From positions 1,364,001 through 1,428,000 of the forward strand of contig JBCAMK010000016.1 in the NCBI GenBank assembly GCA_038503065.1: a stretch of 64,000 nucleotides of DNA, written 5' to 3'. A program made the position numbers and the translations under genes. Below, in pieces: positions 36,679 through 47,301 of the stretch. The number at the start of each line of letters is the position of its first letter. The first letter of the stretch is position 1. The notes under the pieces were generated by a model. That model was not told the origin of the DNA and made no database searches. It was given only the letters and a program-made list of their open reading frames with translations. The stretch comes from Paragyromitra xinjiangensis (Eukaryota; Ascomycota; Pezizomycetes; Pezizales; Discinaceae).

Positions 36679-39600
36679 TCTCCGCAAAGAGATATCACGG
36701 AGGAGCAGTAAATCCGGATTAGACTTGCCCATGGAAGTGAGGTCCGGAGTAACTAGAGGCTTTGCGCGAAGGCTCCGGAAATCCGAAGCTTGACTTTTTA
36801 ATCTCGTTAGCTAGTTTTCTCTTATGGCGAATACATTGATCGTTTTTCTATTTTGCTTCGGGATTTGGTTTCTTACCTACATGGAGGTTCAGACAGTTAG
36901 CAATCAAAACTCATAATATTAGTTATAACGGGGACTACCCCCCTCTAGCATATATGGTTGGAGGGATCTCTCGTATATTCACTTATAAAATACCTATGTG
37001 ACTCCGGATGCGATCCAGGATAAATACGGAAAATAAAGCCATAGCTGCCCCGTCAGGCAGTACTGATAGAATAATCCACCGTAACCCGGTTAATTGAATA
37101 CGCCTGATGAAAGAAATAGAAATAAGTAGTGAGGAAATCACAAATGATCACTCGGTTCGAGATTCCCCACCACCCGCAGCCCGAGTCCAAATTATCTCTC
37201 TGAAGTGGTTTTCGCCACCTAAAAGGCTCCATTCACTATGCTAATTAAGGTAAGACCTCGTCCCAGTACCTTAGATAAAAAACTACACTTGTCAGTGGCG
37301 GGAAGCATGCTAAGGGTAGAATACGCGGGTTCAGGAAGTCTAGTGTCGTGCCACAAATGCTACCCTTTCTAGTCTGCAAAACTCTAATGAGAAGTCCCAG
37401 CACGGCCAAAGAAACTATGGAATGATGGGGTACGAGATGCGATAAGGCGTTCGCAGCGAACATGTACAAGACACCAACCTCTTTAAACGAGGACTCATCT
37501 TCCCGTATTATACCACCCGGAGAAGTATCTTGTTATACACAAATGACTGTTTGCATCTAAGCCTGAGAGTAAGTTCAGAACTACGCCCAAATACACCTTT
37601 AATTGCTGGACGCCGGCGTATTGTTTCAAATTCCAGCGCCCGTGCGCGCTTCTCCCGCATACAGTTGATACAACCCCAAAAAGCATGTTTCCTAGCAATC
37701 TCACACATGGATCGAGTGATAGTTTGTGCTTTTTAGATCATGAGTCTCGCCACCTCGGGTTAGCTATTGATGTTGTACAAACCGGAGCTAATCAGTTCTC
37801 TTCCGGGCCCTATAATCTACTCAAAATTAGGTTCCGGGACCATGTCACCTTCCCCACTCTTTCAGGCAGTTTCTAGTTGAACCCTAGCTAAATTAAACTA
37901 CCTTACCCAGGTACTTCATCCACTAACCCCTGCACGTAACCTTCTATCACTGTTCAAATTGCGCCCCTCTTACCTCTTCTGTTGTACTAATGATTTCACA
38001 CGTGCAAAGCTTAACGGTAGCGTTTCACAGTCGGCCCTTGCACTTGTCATACCCTTAGCATACTACCATAAATATATCCTAGCAACCAAACCCAGAGATC
38101 ACCCTTCGGTACTAGGATTCAACGAGAAGGCCTTCGATATATGAAAATAAACAGTCCTGCCTCGAACTTTATACTGAAATACGTAGAAGAGATATCGGCA
38201 AGAAACTAGGAAAGTGAAGTATGTATGTTCGGTAGAGCTATCGAGTGTAGCGCCACTCATTCGGTGTACCCAGTGAATAGACCGAAGAATCAAGACGACA
38301 CCAATTGTGGACAGCCAAGTTAGCAGGTGCACCAGCAGAGAGGAAGAGAAGGTGTGCTGGCCTTTGGTTGAGGCATAGTTACTGCTTGATACCTGAGTGC
38401 TTGCATATCGTTCCTGTAGGGCCTGCCATGTCCAAAGCCCAAACCCCTTTTGGTAAGACATGATCTTCCCAGTGCCTAAGAGGACTAGAGCCTGGGAATC
38501 TAGTTCTCAATCAGATGATTACGAAATCTAACGATATGGGCCACAATAGCTCCATCTAGCGCCAGCTCCCTGATGGCCAACCACAATTCATTTTCTACGT
38601 CCCGGAAATGGCGTTTACAAGTTGCAATACAGGCTTAGTTGTTAGGTCTCCGCATCGGTAGCCTTAAAAAGCGCTCTCAAAAAGCATTAAATATACGCTT
38701 CCTGTATGTAGAAACCACTCGCGGTTCATACATATCCGAGAAGCAGCCTGGGTTCTGCAATATGCGAAGATTAACACGCTATATCCCGTCGTTATCACAT
38801 CAAGTCCTAACGGGCTTTGGGTTCTCTGTTGAAAGCAACCATCTAAGATTACTTAGAGTACACCTCCGCTTCCCGGCAAAATTTATGCTAACTGTGATAG
38901 GAATGCCCGGGTAATAGTGATACGCCACTTCAAGCCGTATGATGCTGTGATTCACTTGGTATTGAAGTTTGCCCACAACTCCACGGTTATATTGATTGTT
39001 GTTCCCTGTCTTGAGGCGAAAACCAATAGATGACCCGAGAGAAACCAAGACAGTTAGCCCTTCTTCATTGGCTGCTAGCCTACCCACGACATCAACAACT
39101 TGTTCACTGCCGAGCCGCTCCGATCCGTTGACGTATTCAAAGGGGTGTTTCTAGTATCCTAACGTATTATAGTTACCAACCCCAGCCAAAAATAGCTTGT
39201 TCCTTTCTTAAGCTTCATTACTCGTCTCCTTGCTCTTTCGGAGGTAAAGTAAAGCAATACTGGCCAGATTCCATGCAGTTTTCAGAAGATTCGGTACTCC
39301 AAAGGGTACAGACCCAGCTACCTAAGGTAACGTGGGTTTACACCCACTCGGTTTGAAAACCGGTTGATCTGGATAACAATACTGATATAAATATAGTTAT
39401 CGCACATCATACTAGACCAATGAGCGACGTATAATTGCGATATATAACAAATAGAAACAGAACAAGACCAAGTGCCGGTGAGATCTCCTATCAATGATCA
39501 ACTGTCCATACCAATAGAAACCCTACATGTGCTTGATCAAGCGAAGCCGCATCACAAAGCCTTCCCCTACTGACGATTAGCGTGGGTTTCATAGTCTTCC

Positions 39601-41105
39601 GTCTCAGAGCAAACACCTGTTTAGATGGCTGTCTAGAGGGGTCGGCCAATGATCACTTCCTTTTCTTACCAATATCCGTTATCCGGTATCTGGGTGTCAG
39701 CTGAATTAGTCCGTCACGAGCCAATTACTCTTCCCCGATAATGTTCCCAATACCCGCTGGTGCGCGCACTCATAGTACTAAATCAAACCGAGAACAAGTC
39801 CTCTTATTTATATTGAAACAGTTCACCAGCTTGTTCTACTTTTATTCTATCACCTTATTCTTGCCCGGCGGTTAATCAAGGTGGATGGCTTTACGTCCAA
39901 AAACAAAAATTGGCTGGGTACCAATATCATATTTCCAGGTTTACCTAGTAGCATCGGTGAAACTACCGTGTCGAAGAATCAAACAAAACCTAGATATCGG
40001 GTCTTTTAGTCATTGCCGGTAGCCACGTGTTCGCGGCACATCAACAAAGACGTACATATACGGCACTGTCAAGAGTAGCTATCAAGGATTTGCGCAATAT
40101 TGCTCCACTTTATGACAATTCTTCAGCTTGCCAGAAGTTATATCCAGGCCATATCCGAACTATGTGAAGAAATTTGTGAGACGGACCATCCAATCCACTT
40201 ACACGCCCTGTCGCTATCCCTAGCCCCATATGAAGTTTACTAACTGTCACTGCCATATCTTCGAAGCAACGTCTAGCTTGAGCTCAGGCCAGAAAAAGAT
40301 ATACCCAAAAACCAGAAAATCGAAAAATCGGTTCATCTGATCGTTCCCAGAAAACCTGTGGGATCACTCACCGACAACCAAATCAGCCTTCCTGCAGATT
40401 TCTAGGCTCTCGTATGGATTCGCCTTAAAGTTTAGACTACTCATGCACCTCCCACATACCGCTACTGTATTCACCGCTGAGGCACATTATCACCATCCAA
40501 GCATCACCATCGCAGCCATCGCAGCCATCGCCACAGCTCGGGTGTGGTAGAATAATACATACTTTACTAGGCATATTTTTTTGGTATAGTGCCCACCATA
40601 ATGATTTCCCCTCTTTATCATTTTTTTTCTCTGCAGGTTTCCGCCCCTTTGGCGCTTGTTTATGCCAAAACCATCCTGACAGTCTTCCGTCTCTTTTCTT
40701 TTTCCTCCCGCTTCTCTCTTCTCCGTTGTCTCGGGACGCCGCTTCAAGTTCTCTGCTCTCTTGCAGCTCCACGCCGTCCACATGCATCCTCCGTCAACGC
40801 CCGTCACTTGGCAAGTAAACGACCATCGAGACCTGCAACACCACTATCGGCTCCCCATCACCTCCCCCATCCCGTTCCAGCAACCCCGACGTCGGCTCAC
40901 GATAGGCATTGAATGGGGGCCGTTGATTGAGGTCCTCCACCCTCACGCCACTCGCCCATGCGTGCAGGGGGCATGCCAAATCCCTGGGAAGTCTTGGAAG
41001 CCTAGAATCTGGCTTGCAGGAATCAAAACCCTAACCCTTGATCATTCCGCAGATTGCCGCGATGTAGTGCTCGGCTAAGCCGGTTATGGTATGGTGCATA
41101 GACGC
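36679..41105. other. Gene-free stretch
   Basis: No supportable gene in about 4.4 kb. The frame at minus 38099-38461 (120 codons) has no family features. The notable structure is a cluster of three adjacent hairpins at 39309-39371. From about 40600 the plus strand becomes pyrimidine-rich. Confidence 0.5.
39309..39371. repeat. Three stacked hairpins closed by a short stem
   Basis: Within 63 nt are three consecutive palindromes: TACCTAAGGTA (39319-39329), GTGGGT-ttac-ACCCAC (39332-39347) and CGGTTT-ga-AAACCG (39349-39362). CAGA (39309-39312) and TCTG (39368-39371) can pair outside them, giving a cloverleaf-like shape. It is not a standard tRNA: the first loop has one base, the anticodon and T loops do not fit, and no acceptor stem of seven pairs forms. 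Confidence 0.5.
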
Positions 41106-41348
41106 ATGCCTGGGCTTAGCGACTACATTAGCGCAGCACTTGATGATGTGAGGAGAGACTTGGGTGAGGTAAAGCATAAAAGCAAGTTGAGGCAGAGCTT
41201 ACACCTTAGCGCTGAAAAGGAAGAAGCGGGGTGAAGCAGTATCTATCATCGGATAAGCGAAATTAAGACGCATGTTATCGCGAATATTGTGGAAGAGCTG
41301 ACCATTATCTGGGGTAATGGAGACGGATACTTTATCGAGCATGAGCGG
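41106..41348 (+). pseudogene. Coding-like fragment with an internal stop
   Basis: From ATG 41106 a 42-codon frame has a hydrophilic, helix-like composition (LSDYISAALDDVRRDLGEVK) and ends at TGA 41232. The same frame then stays open for 38 more protein-like codons (EIKTHVIANIVEELTIIWG) to a second TGA at 41349. It carries on with hydrophobic coding-like sequence and more stops. The family is not recognised. It could be a broken gene, or exons of an unmodelled gene in the leader region of the next locus. Confidence 0.25.
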
Positions 41349-42489
41349 TGACGGCTTCCCTACAAACTATTTGATATTGCCTCAAATCGCGTCGCGCCCA
41401 TAGGACTTGCCTGTTTCGTCGGATTCATTTAAGTTGAGGATTTGGGTATTTAATTGCAGGCAGATTTTTTACGTTTCGTTTGGGTGGATGTCCCAGTTCC
41501 CAGCAGACACCTGTTGTCACGCACATGAGGCTAAAGGTGGTGTGGGTGTGGCACTTTATCTGGTATATGCCAGGTCGGGGCGGAAGCAGATCTTGATACT
41601 AGTTTTAGCGAGGGTGGGGTCAATGGAGTTGAGGAATGATCGTGATGGCGGGTTTTGTTTGAAATCTGCTTCCTCGCCTGTCTATTTGTTCATCTGGCTA
41701 TTGATCCTGCATGTTCTTTTTCTTCCAGCGGTCAGAGAGGCGAGAACCTGTTTTTTCAAGGGACTTTATTGTGGTGGAAATTTCCGAGGTGTCTTCCGCC
41801 CCGTTCGCTGACTGCACGATTTTTGGGCGGTTGTTGCTGTGAGAGCAGATCGATATCGCATGAGTCTGCTATTGCCATGTAGTGAAACCCAGCTTGGACG
41901 AGTAGGCCCCAGCATAATAGAATATGTATGTATACATTAGTACGTATATTTTCGACATATCGTTCAACCGGGCAAATGGAAAAGCCACTGCTGCAAAACA
42001 GCCTTTAAAAGCCAACGGACAAAAACTGTTGGGCAGGTTGGAAAACCACACGATTTTTTTCCCAGCTTTGTGGGTATCTTCTCGAACAGAGAGAACCTTG
42101 ACATCGTTTGGCGTCGGAGGCCCGACCCGACGCAGCAACGAGGTGCAGGCGGAAAAACCTCGCGTGTGTGCCAAGTGATTCAAAACGAGGTACAGATTGC
42201 TTGATTGGGCAGCCACAAGGCTGCAATGGGGCGTGGGGTGCCAAGGGAGGTATAAAATAACCTTAAGATACGGCAGGGGTACAGCCTCATGCAGCAGGGG
42301 GGGTCCTAAAGGGGAAAGGCGAGTAGGACGAGGATGTCTCTCAATGTCTCTCACGACGCCCCTTTCTGGCGGGCTTGACGTGCGGCCCAGTGTGGTGAGA
42401 GTTGGCCATGCACACGGTTCCCTTTGCTGTTCTCTACAACACAGCTGAGTCGGTGTTCTGCCCCCCGATGTCTTTTTGTACCGTAGCCT

Positions 42490-42612
42490 TCGTTCTTTCT
42501 ATGTTGTATCTTGATTTTTCTTTCTGCTTCTGAGTTTGATTCTTCCCCCTCACTCCTTTCTTTGCTTCTTTCGAGCGTTGCTCTTTTTCTCTTTTCGCTC
42601 GTTTATTGCTTT
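42490..42612 (+). promoter_or_regulatory. Pyrimidine-rich core promoter / leader
   Basis: A dense C/T tract on the plus strand, typical of core promoters and transcription start regions of strongly expressed filamentous-fungus genes. It lies about 0.5 kb upstream of the tail-anchored protein start at 43123. The leader between contains a long upstream open frame (42606-43109) that probably is not a protein but could dampen translation. A similar C/T tract lies at about 40660-40770. Confidence 0.45.
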
Positions 42613-43122
42613 GTTGGGATACATACCACGCGCCAACCACTGCACTGCGCCAGACGAGAGCTTCAAGTGAACGATCCTTTCTAAGTTCCGCGGCGTACGT
42701 AACTACAGTCTGTGCGAGCAGAACAGAGTTAGTGAGCCGCTACGCTACTTCTTGCTGGGCCCAGCTGCCGGACCTCGCCCTCTCTCCCTCTCCTCTTTAT
42801 CCTCGACCCATCCCGTCTGCATCAGCCTGTCTCTTCGTCGGCTTCACGCTGCCTCAATTGGGTTCTGACGGTCATTCTTCGCTGTATTTGATCTGTAACT
42901 ATCCCTTCCTCTGCCATGCCATGCTATGTTATTCGTGTTGGTTCAGAACTCCCCTGCTGACAGTTTATGACGAAAGGTCTGAAGCTCACCCGCTGTCCAA
43001 GCACTCATTTCCATCTTTCATCTCTCGTCACGAAGTTTTGGGCATCCCATCAACTTCACCTGGACGTTGCTTCTTCCTCACGATAGAAGGGAAATCCAAT
43101 TGGACGTGAAATACGAGCTCAA

Positions 43123-43680
43123 ATGGTTGAGGTACAGTCAAACAACCCATACAGACGTAGCATGCCTCCCCAGCCGCCCCCTGCAGCAGCCGGTCAGCAA
43201 CAATATCAGCTCTCTGCCTACGGATCATCACCACCGACCGAAGATGGCCCACCTCAATCTCCAGCGCTTGTCAAATTTCCCTCATCAACCACGACGATTG
43301 CTGAAGAACCCGAACCTGAGTTAGAGCGTGAGCACTCTCGAACTCCTACTCCAACAATCAACGTCAAGGGCTGCGACGATAAAGATAAAGATGGTGCGGA
43401 TCAGGTTGTCATCACTATCCATCCGACAACATCAACAAGCTCGGTCCAACACCCTGAGTACCCGATGCCCATAAGAACCAACACGCATCCTCATCCCAGG
43501 CAGTCGATGTCGGCTGATGCCAAGCCGTGCCAAGTCTGGCCTGCTCGAAGGTTCATGCAAAAACAGGTCATGCAGAAAAAGACGAAATGGATCATCATCA
43601 AAGTCATTCTAGCACTTATCTTCATTATCGGTGCAGTAGCTATTGGGCTTGGCATCTCAAAGGCTGCTAAGGGTAGATAA
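43123..43680 (+). CDS. Tail-anchored membrane protein with disordered N-terminus
   Basis: An uninterrupted 185-residue frame. Residues 1-150 are low-complexity and rich in Pro, Ser, Thr and Gln (PPQPPPAAAGQQQ; an acidic patch EEPEPELERE at 61-70), so probably disordered. A basic stretch (KQVMQKKTK) precedes a single hydrophobic segment at about 156-178, and the chain ends with KAAKGR. There is no signal peptide, so it should be tail-anchored in the ER, mitochondrial or another membrane with the bulk in the cytosol. The domain has no name I know; similar single-helix Pro-rich proteins are common in ascomycetes. The ATG is followed by sustained coding bias, which supports the start. Confidence 0.7.
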   Translation: MVEVQSNNPYRRSMPPQPPPAAAGQQQYQLSAYGSSPPTEDGPPQSPALVKFPSSTTTIAEEPEPELEREHSRTPTPTINVKGCDDKDKDGADQVVITIHPTTSTSSVQHPEYPMPIRTNTHPHPRQSMSADAKPCQVWPARRFMQKQVMQKKTKWIIIKVILALIFIIGAVAIGLGISKAAKGR

Positions 43681-46600
43681 CCTAGAGGAAGGATTTAGTA
43701 GGAGGCATGTGTTTATAGGGCTGGTGGGGTCATATCGGTGTTTAAACAGACATTCTTGTGTGCGCGTGTGTATGGTGTCACTTCTCACGGGGAATGTTGG
43801 GTAAATTCTTGGTTTGTGTATCGGGTTTTGTACATTTTCTTCTTTCAACAGCCACCACATTATTTCGGCATATTTTACGTGTGTGGCTTTCATTCTATAT
43901 TTTGTCTGGGTTGTTTGGTCCTGTGTTCTATGCTTCTGTGTTGGAGAAAAGTATTCTATTCCTATCTCTTATTGTTCGAGGGGATGGCGTTTATATCTTT
44001 TTTTCTTGTTTGCACTTTTTTTTTCTTGATACCTTCCGTGCCTTCGATTTTAAATATCTTACTGTCATGGGTGGCCTTTCTGTTTCCTTGTCACGCAGGA
44101 GTCCCTTATTTTATTTTGTTTTGGGTCTTTTAGTCTGGTTGGATTACTGTGCGAAGCTATACAAGGTCTATTCTTACGGCATGCTTTCCAGGTCATCTGA
44201 GTAATTGCTTGCATCTGGGCGATTCTGCATAAGCCTTTAACATGCTAGGCTTTGAGGTCTGAGCGACAAACGCATAGGCTATGATATACACTGAAGTATC
44301 TGTATAGAAGCTTATGCATCAAATGACTGATATTTAGTGCAAGGAAAGGGCTTGACACTGGGGTTTTCAGGAAAATGTTTCATTCATCTTTAACATAATA
44401 CAGATAATGAACATCGGAACTCGACACTAAAACACAGCTCCTCGGGTACTCGGGTACTCAGCGAAGTACTGATATTCCTCTGAATTTGATCTCACTTTTA
44501 CTGTATTGTTTAAATATGATATGACTAGCACAGATCAGAAACCAGAGTACATACTACTTAACCAACGGCAACTGAAAACTAATCCAGAGGTCTACCCTGG
44601 GCACCCCGGCGACGTACCCTAATAACGGAAAATGCGGTAAATGCGGATCTACAAGCATCAAAAGTGGGAAAATTGCGGTGGTGCCTAATACGAGTGATAG
44701 TTTATGACTAGTATTGGATAGTAATCCGAAGGAGCACACCCGGTCTTTTCCGGCTAATACGACCTCGGGATCTACGATTATCTGTAGTATTTTTCCGATT
44801 TTTCCGGTCCGTCCCGTGTTTGGTGCAGCTGGGTTTCGATGTTATAGCCTTTCATGGTCACTGCTACGTTCTGGTTGTTTCCCCACCTAGCTTTTCCGGA
44901 TGCTGTTTTTCTGTCGTGTTTTATTGTGTGGTCTATGTGTGGTCGGTGGGGTATGCTCGTGATGTTTGTGTCGGGCGAGTGGTTCAAGGGGTAACCAAGG
45001 CATCCCAACCTTTCGAAAATGAAACCTCCTATCCGTCTCTAAAGCCTTCCTTTATCAACACCTGACCACTATTCATACGCCCAGACCTTTCGATAGTCCC
45101 TTCTGTTCCGGGGAAAGTGGTGCCATCTCGTGCTGGCCGATGGTCCATCAGCCCTAACCTCTTCTCGGCAACTCCGAAACAATGTCCACGAAATACCCCG
45201 CTCTCAACGGCATCTCTATCCCGGTCCACTTCTCTCTTAAGTAAATCTTCCAGCCAACCCGAATCCTAGATCCGATTCATCTTCTATCCAAGATCCGTGT
45301 TTATTCAGATATCGTGACCGACCATATTGTCGGAATTTTTGTCATCCTCCAGTTCTTTGCGTTCTGATATCTAGCTGTTCATTTGGCTAGGGCTTTGATG
45401 GGTTAGATCGTATTCCTGTGGGTTTGGCTGGTATTCGGTATCTAGTTCAAGCTGTGTGAGTTCGAAGATTTGTCCCTTCTCGGAGAGATTCCAGATTATT
45501 TCTCCCTTTCCCAGCCCCGAGCACAGTTCCACCATCCCTTCTCCTCTCCGCTTCCTATTCAAGTAGGTGGCTATTTCTGAAGGGCGGCGTTGATGTTTGA
45601 TGGCATAGGTGAAAGATACGGCTATAGGTGTTGTGTTGTTGGTATGTCATGAAGATGACGTCATGATGCGGATCACCATGGATCACCTAGCGAAATTTTC
45701 CAAGTGATTTAGGATCTGGTCTATTCGAGATCAGTCGTTTCGGTTTTTCGAGAAAGACTAGGTGTTGAGCTTCGGCTCGGCAACGTCTGCTTGCTATGGG
45801 TAGGTGAAGTCGGTGTTGACCCTGTGGAGTGGGCTGGTAGGCAACTATGCGGCACAGGTATGGTAGAACTGTGCTATATGATCGGTATATTATGGTTAGT
45901 GACCACATGTGGATACGTGGCTAACTTATTTGCTGTGAGTTGAAGGTTAATTGAAAGCAAGACGCTGATCAAGACTTGTTGTCTTCACGTCTGACTTTGT
46001 GGCTTCTTGTCAAGAAATTGGAGTTCGGTCTATCTTCCCATAGGTAAGAGTCGATATAAGGCTGGTTTGTAGAGTAGATTAGACGAAAGGTGTTTTATGT
46101 AATGTTGCCCGCGTGTCCCTTCTGTGGTTATGGTGATATCGTTGGACGGGTGGGGGGTTTGGATGACTGGCTGTAGAATCTAGACGTGAGTATTATTTCC
46201 GGTAGAGAGAGAGCTAACTTCTGAGGGTATCTAGGGTGGTAAAGATTTATCATAGGTGCTTTACTGAGAGTTCAACCATTCCGATGTTTGTATCAAGGCA
46301 TTAATAAAGTTTATGTGGGAAGAAGGAAGAGGAGAGGGACAGGCCAACAAGATTAAGTATGTTGGGGATTACTTGGGTTTAAGAGTCAGAATGTGCGTAA
46401 GTGGGGACAGGTATGAAGTAATACCTTTTCCTGGTATTTTTTTCCCTCGGATCACTCGGGACACTATGATCCGTTAGCACCGGCCCATCAAAACCTAACC
46501 CCGCGGCCGACCAGTCTTGAGGGAGGCTCTTTCGATTATCGTCCCGCATCTTTTAATATTGTTCTAAGTTGAATTTACTGAAAATTCCACTTGTCTGGAG

Positions 46601-47301
46601 AGATGAGTTTGTGTTGAATGGGAAGTGCAATTATTTTTTTGCGCATCTCACTGGGGCGGGGGAGGTTGGCTTGTTGTTGGTTGGGAGATTGATAATCAAG
46701 ATGCGGAGATACGAGGTGTGGTGGCAGGAAGCTTTATTTGGTTCGGAACATGGCTCTTCCGGTGGCCCGTTGGATTTTGCCAAGACCAACAGCCTTATTC
46801 ACGCATACTCACTCGTTACTTTGAGCGTGTTGGAAGAATATTTAGGGGATGGCTCGAAACGGAGATGCACATTCACTGTTATACTGATAAATGGTACATC
46901 TCTTATCTGGGGTGGTGTGGTGTGGCAATGGTTCGATTCCTGTCTTGGAGTGACTTGGCTTACGGTCTGATAGGAGGGTGTCACTCTAACGGGGCGCTGC
47001 ATGGAGCAAGGTGAACTGTGGAAATGGAATCAAGGACACCGTGCGATTTTGGAAGAATATAAGGATAGTGGACGTCCTGTGATGCTGTATTCAAGGTGCG
47101 AAATATTTAAATTTACCCTAACCTTATTTGTACAAACTCTAATCTCTAGCGAAGGGAAAGGTGTTAAACGGCGTGAAGTATAAAAGTGAATGACGGAGAA
47201 ACTCCTGCTTATGACGCCGCCACAAAAAAAAACCAACACAAAACGTTACTTCGTGGAAAATATATCATGTTAGTTATATACCTGATCACTCATCATACTA
47301 C
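43681..47301. other. Intergenic stretch
   Basis: It begins with a T-rich 3' region of the preceding gene (to about 44100). After that no gene is supportable. Two overlapping frames at 46569-47014 (133 and 129 codons) run in different phases over the same DNA and resemble no family. I searched here for a gasdermin-like partner of the neighbouring CHAT gene and saw none. Confidence 0.5.

Noticed and set aside
40437..40912. Overlapping 105-116-codon frames on both strands near 40.4-40.9 kb
   Set aside because: Produced by a short CAGCCATCG-type repeat and pyrimidine-rich leader sequence; no domain features.
46569..47014. Two overlapping 130-codon frames
   Set aside because: Both run over the same DNA in different phases with Trp/Gly-rich composition from GT-rich sequence; neither resembles a protein family.
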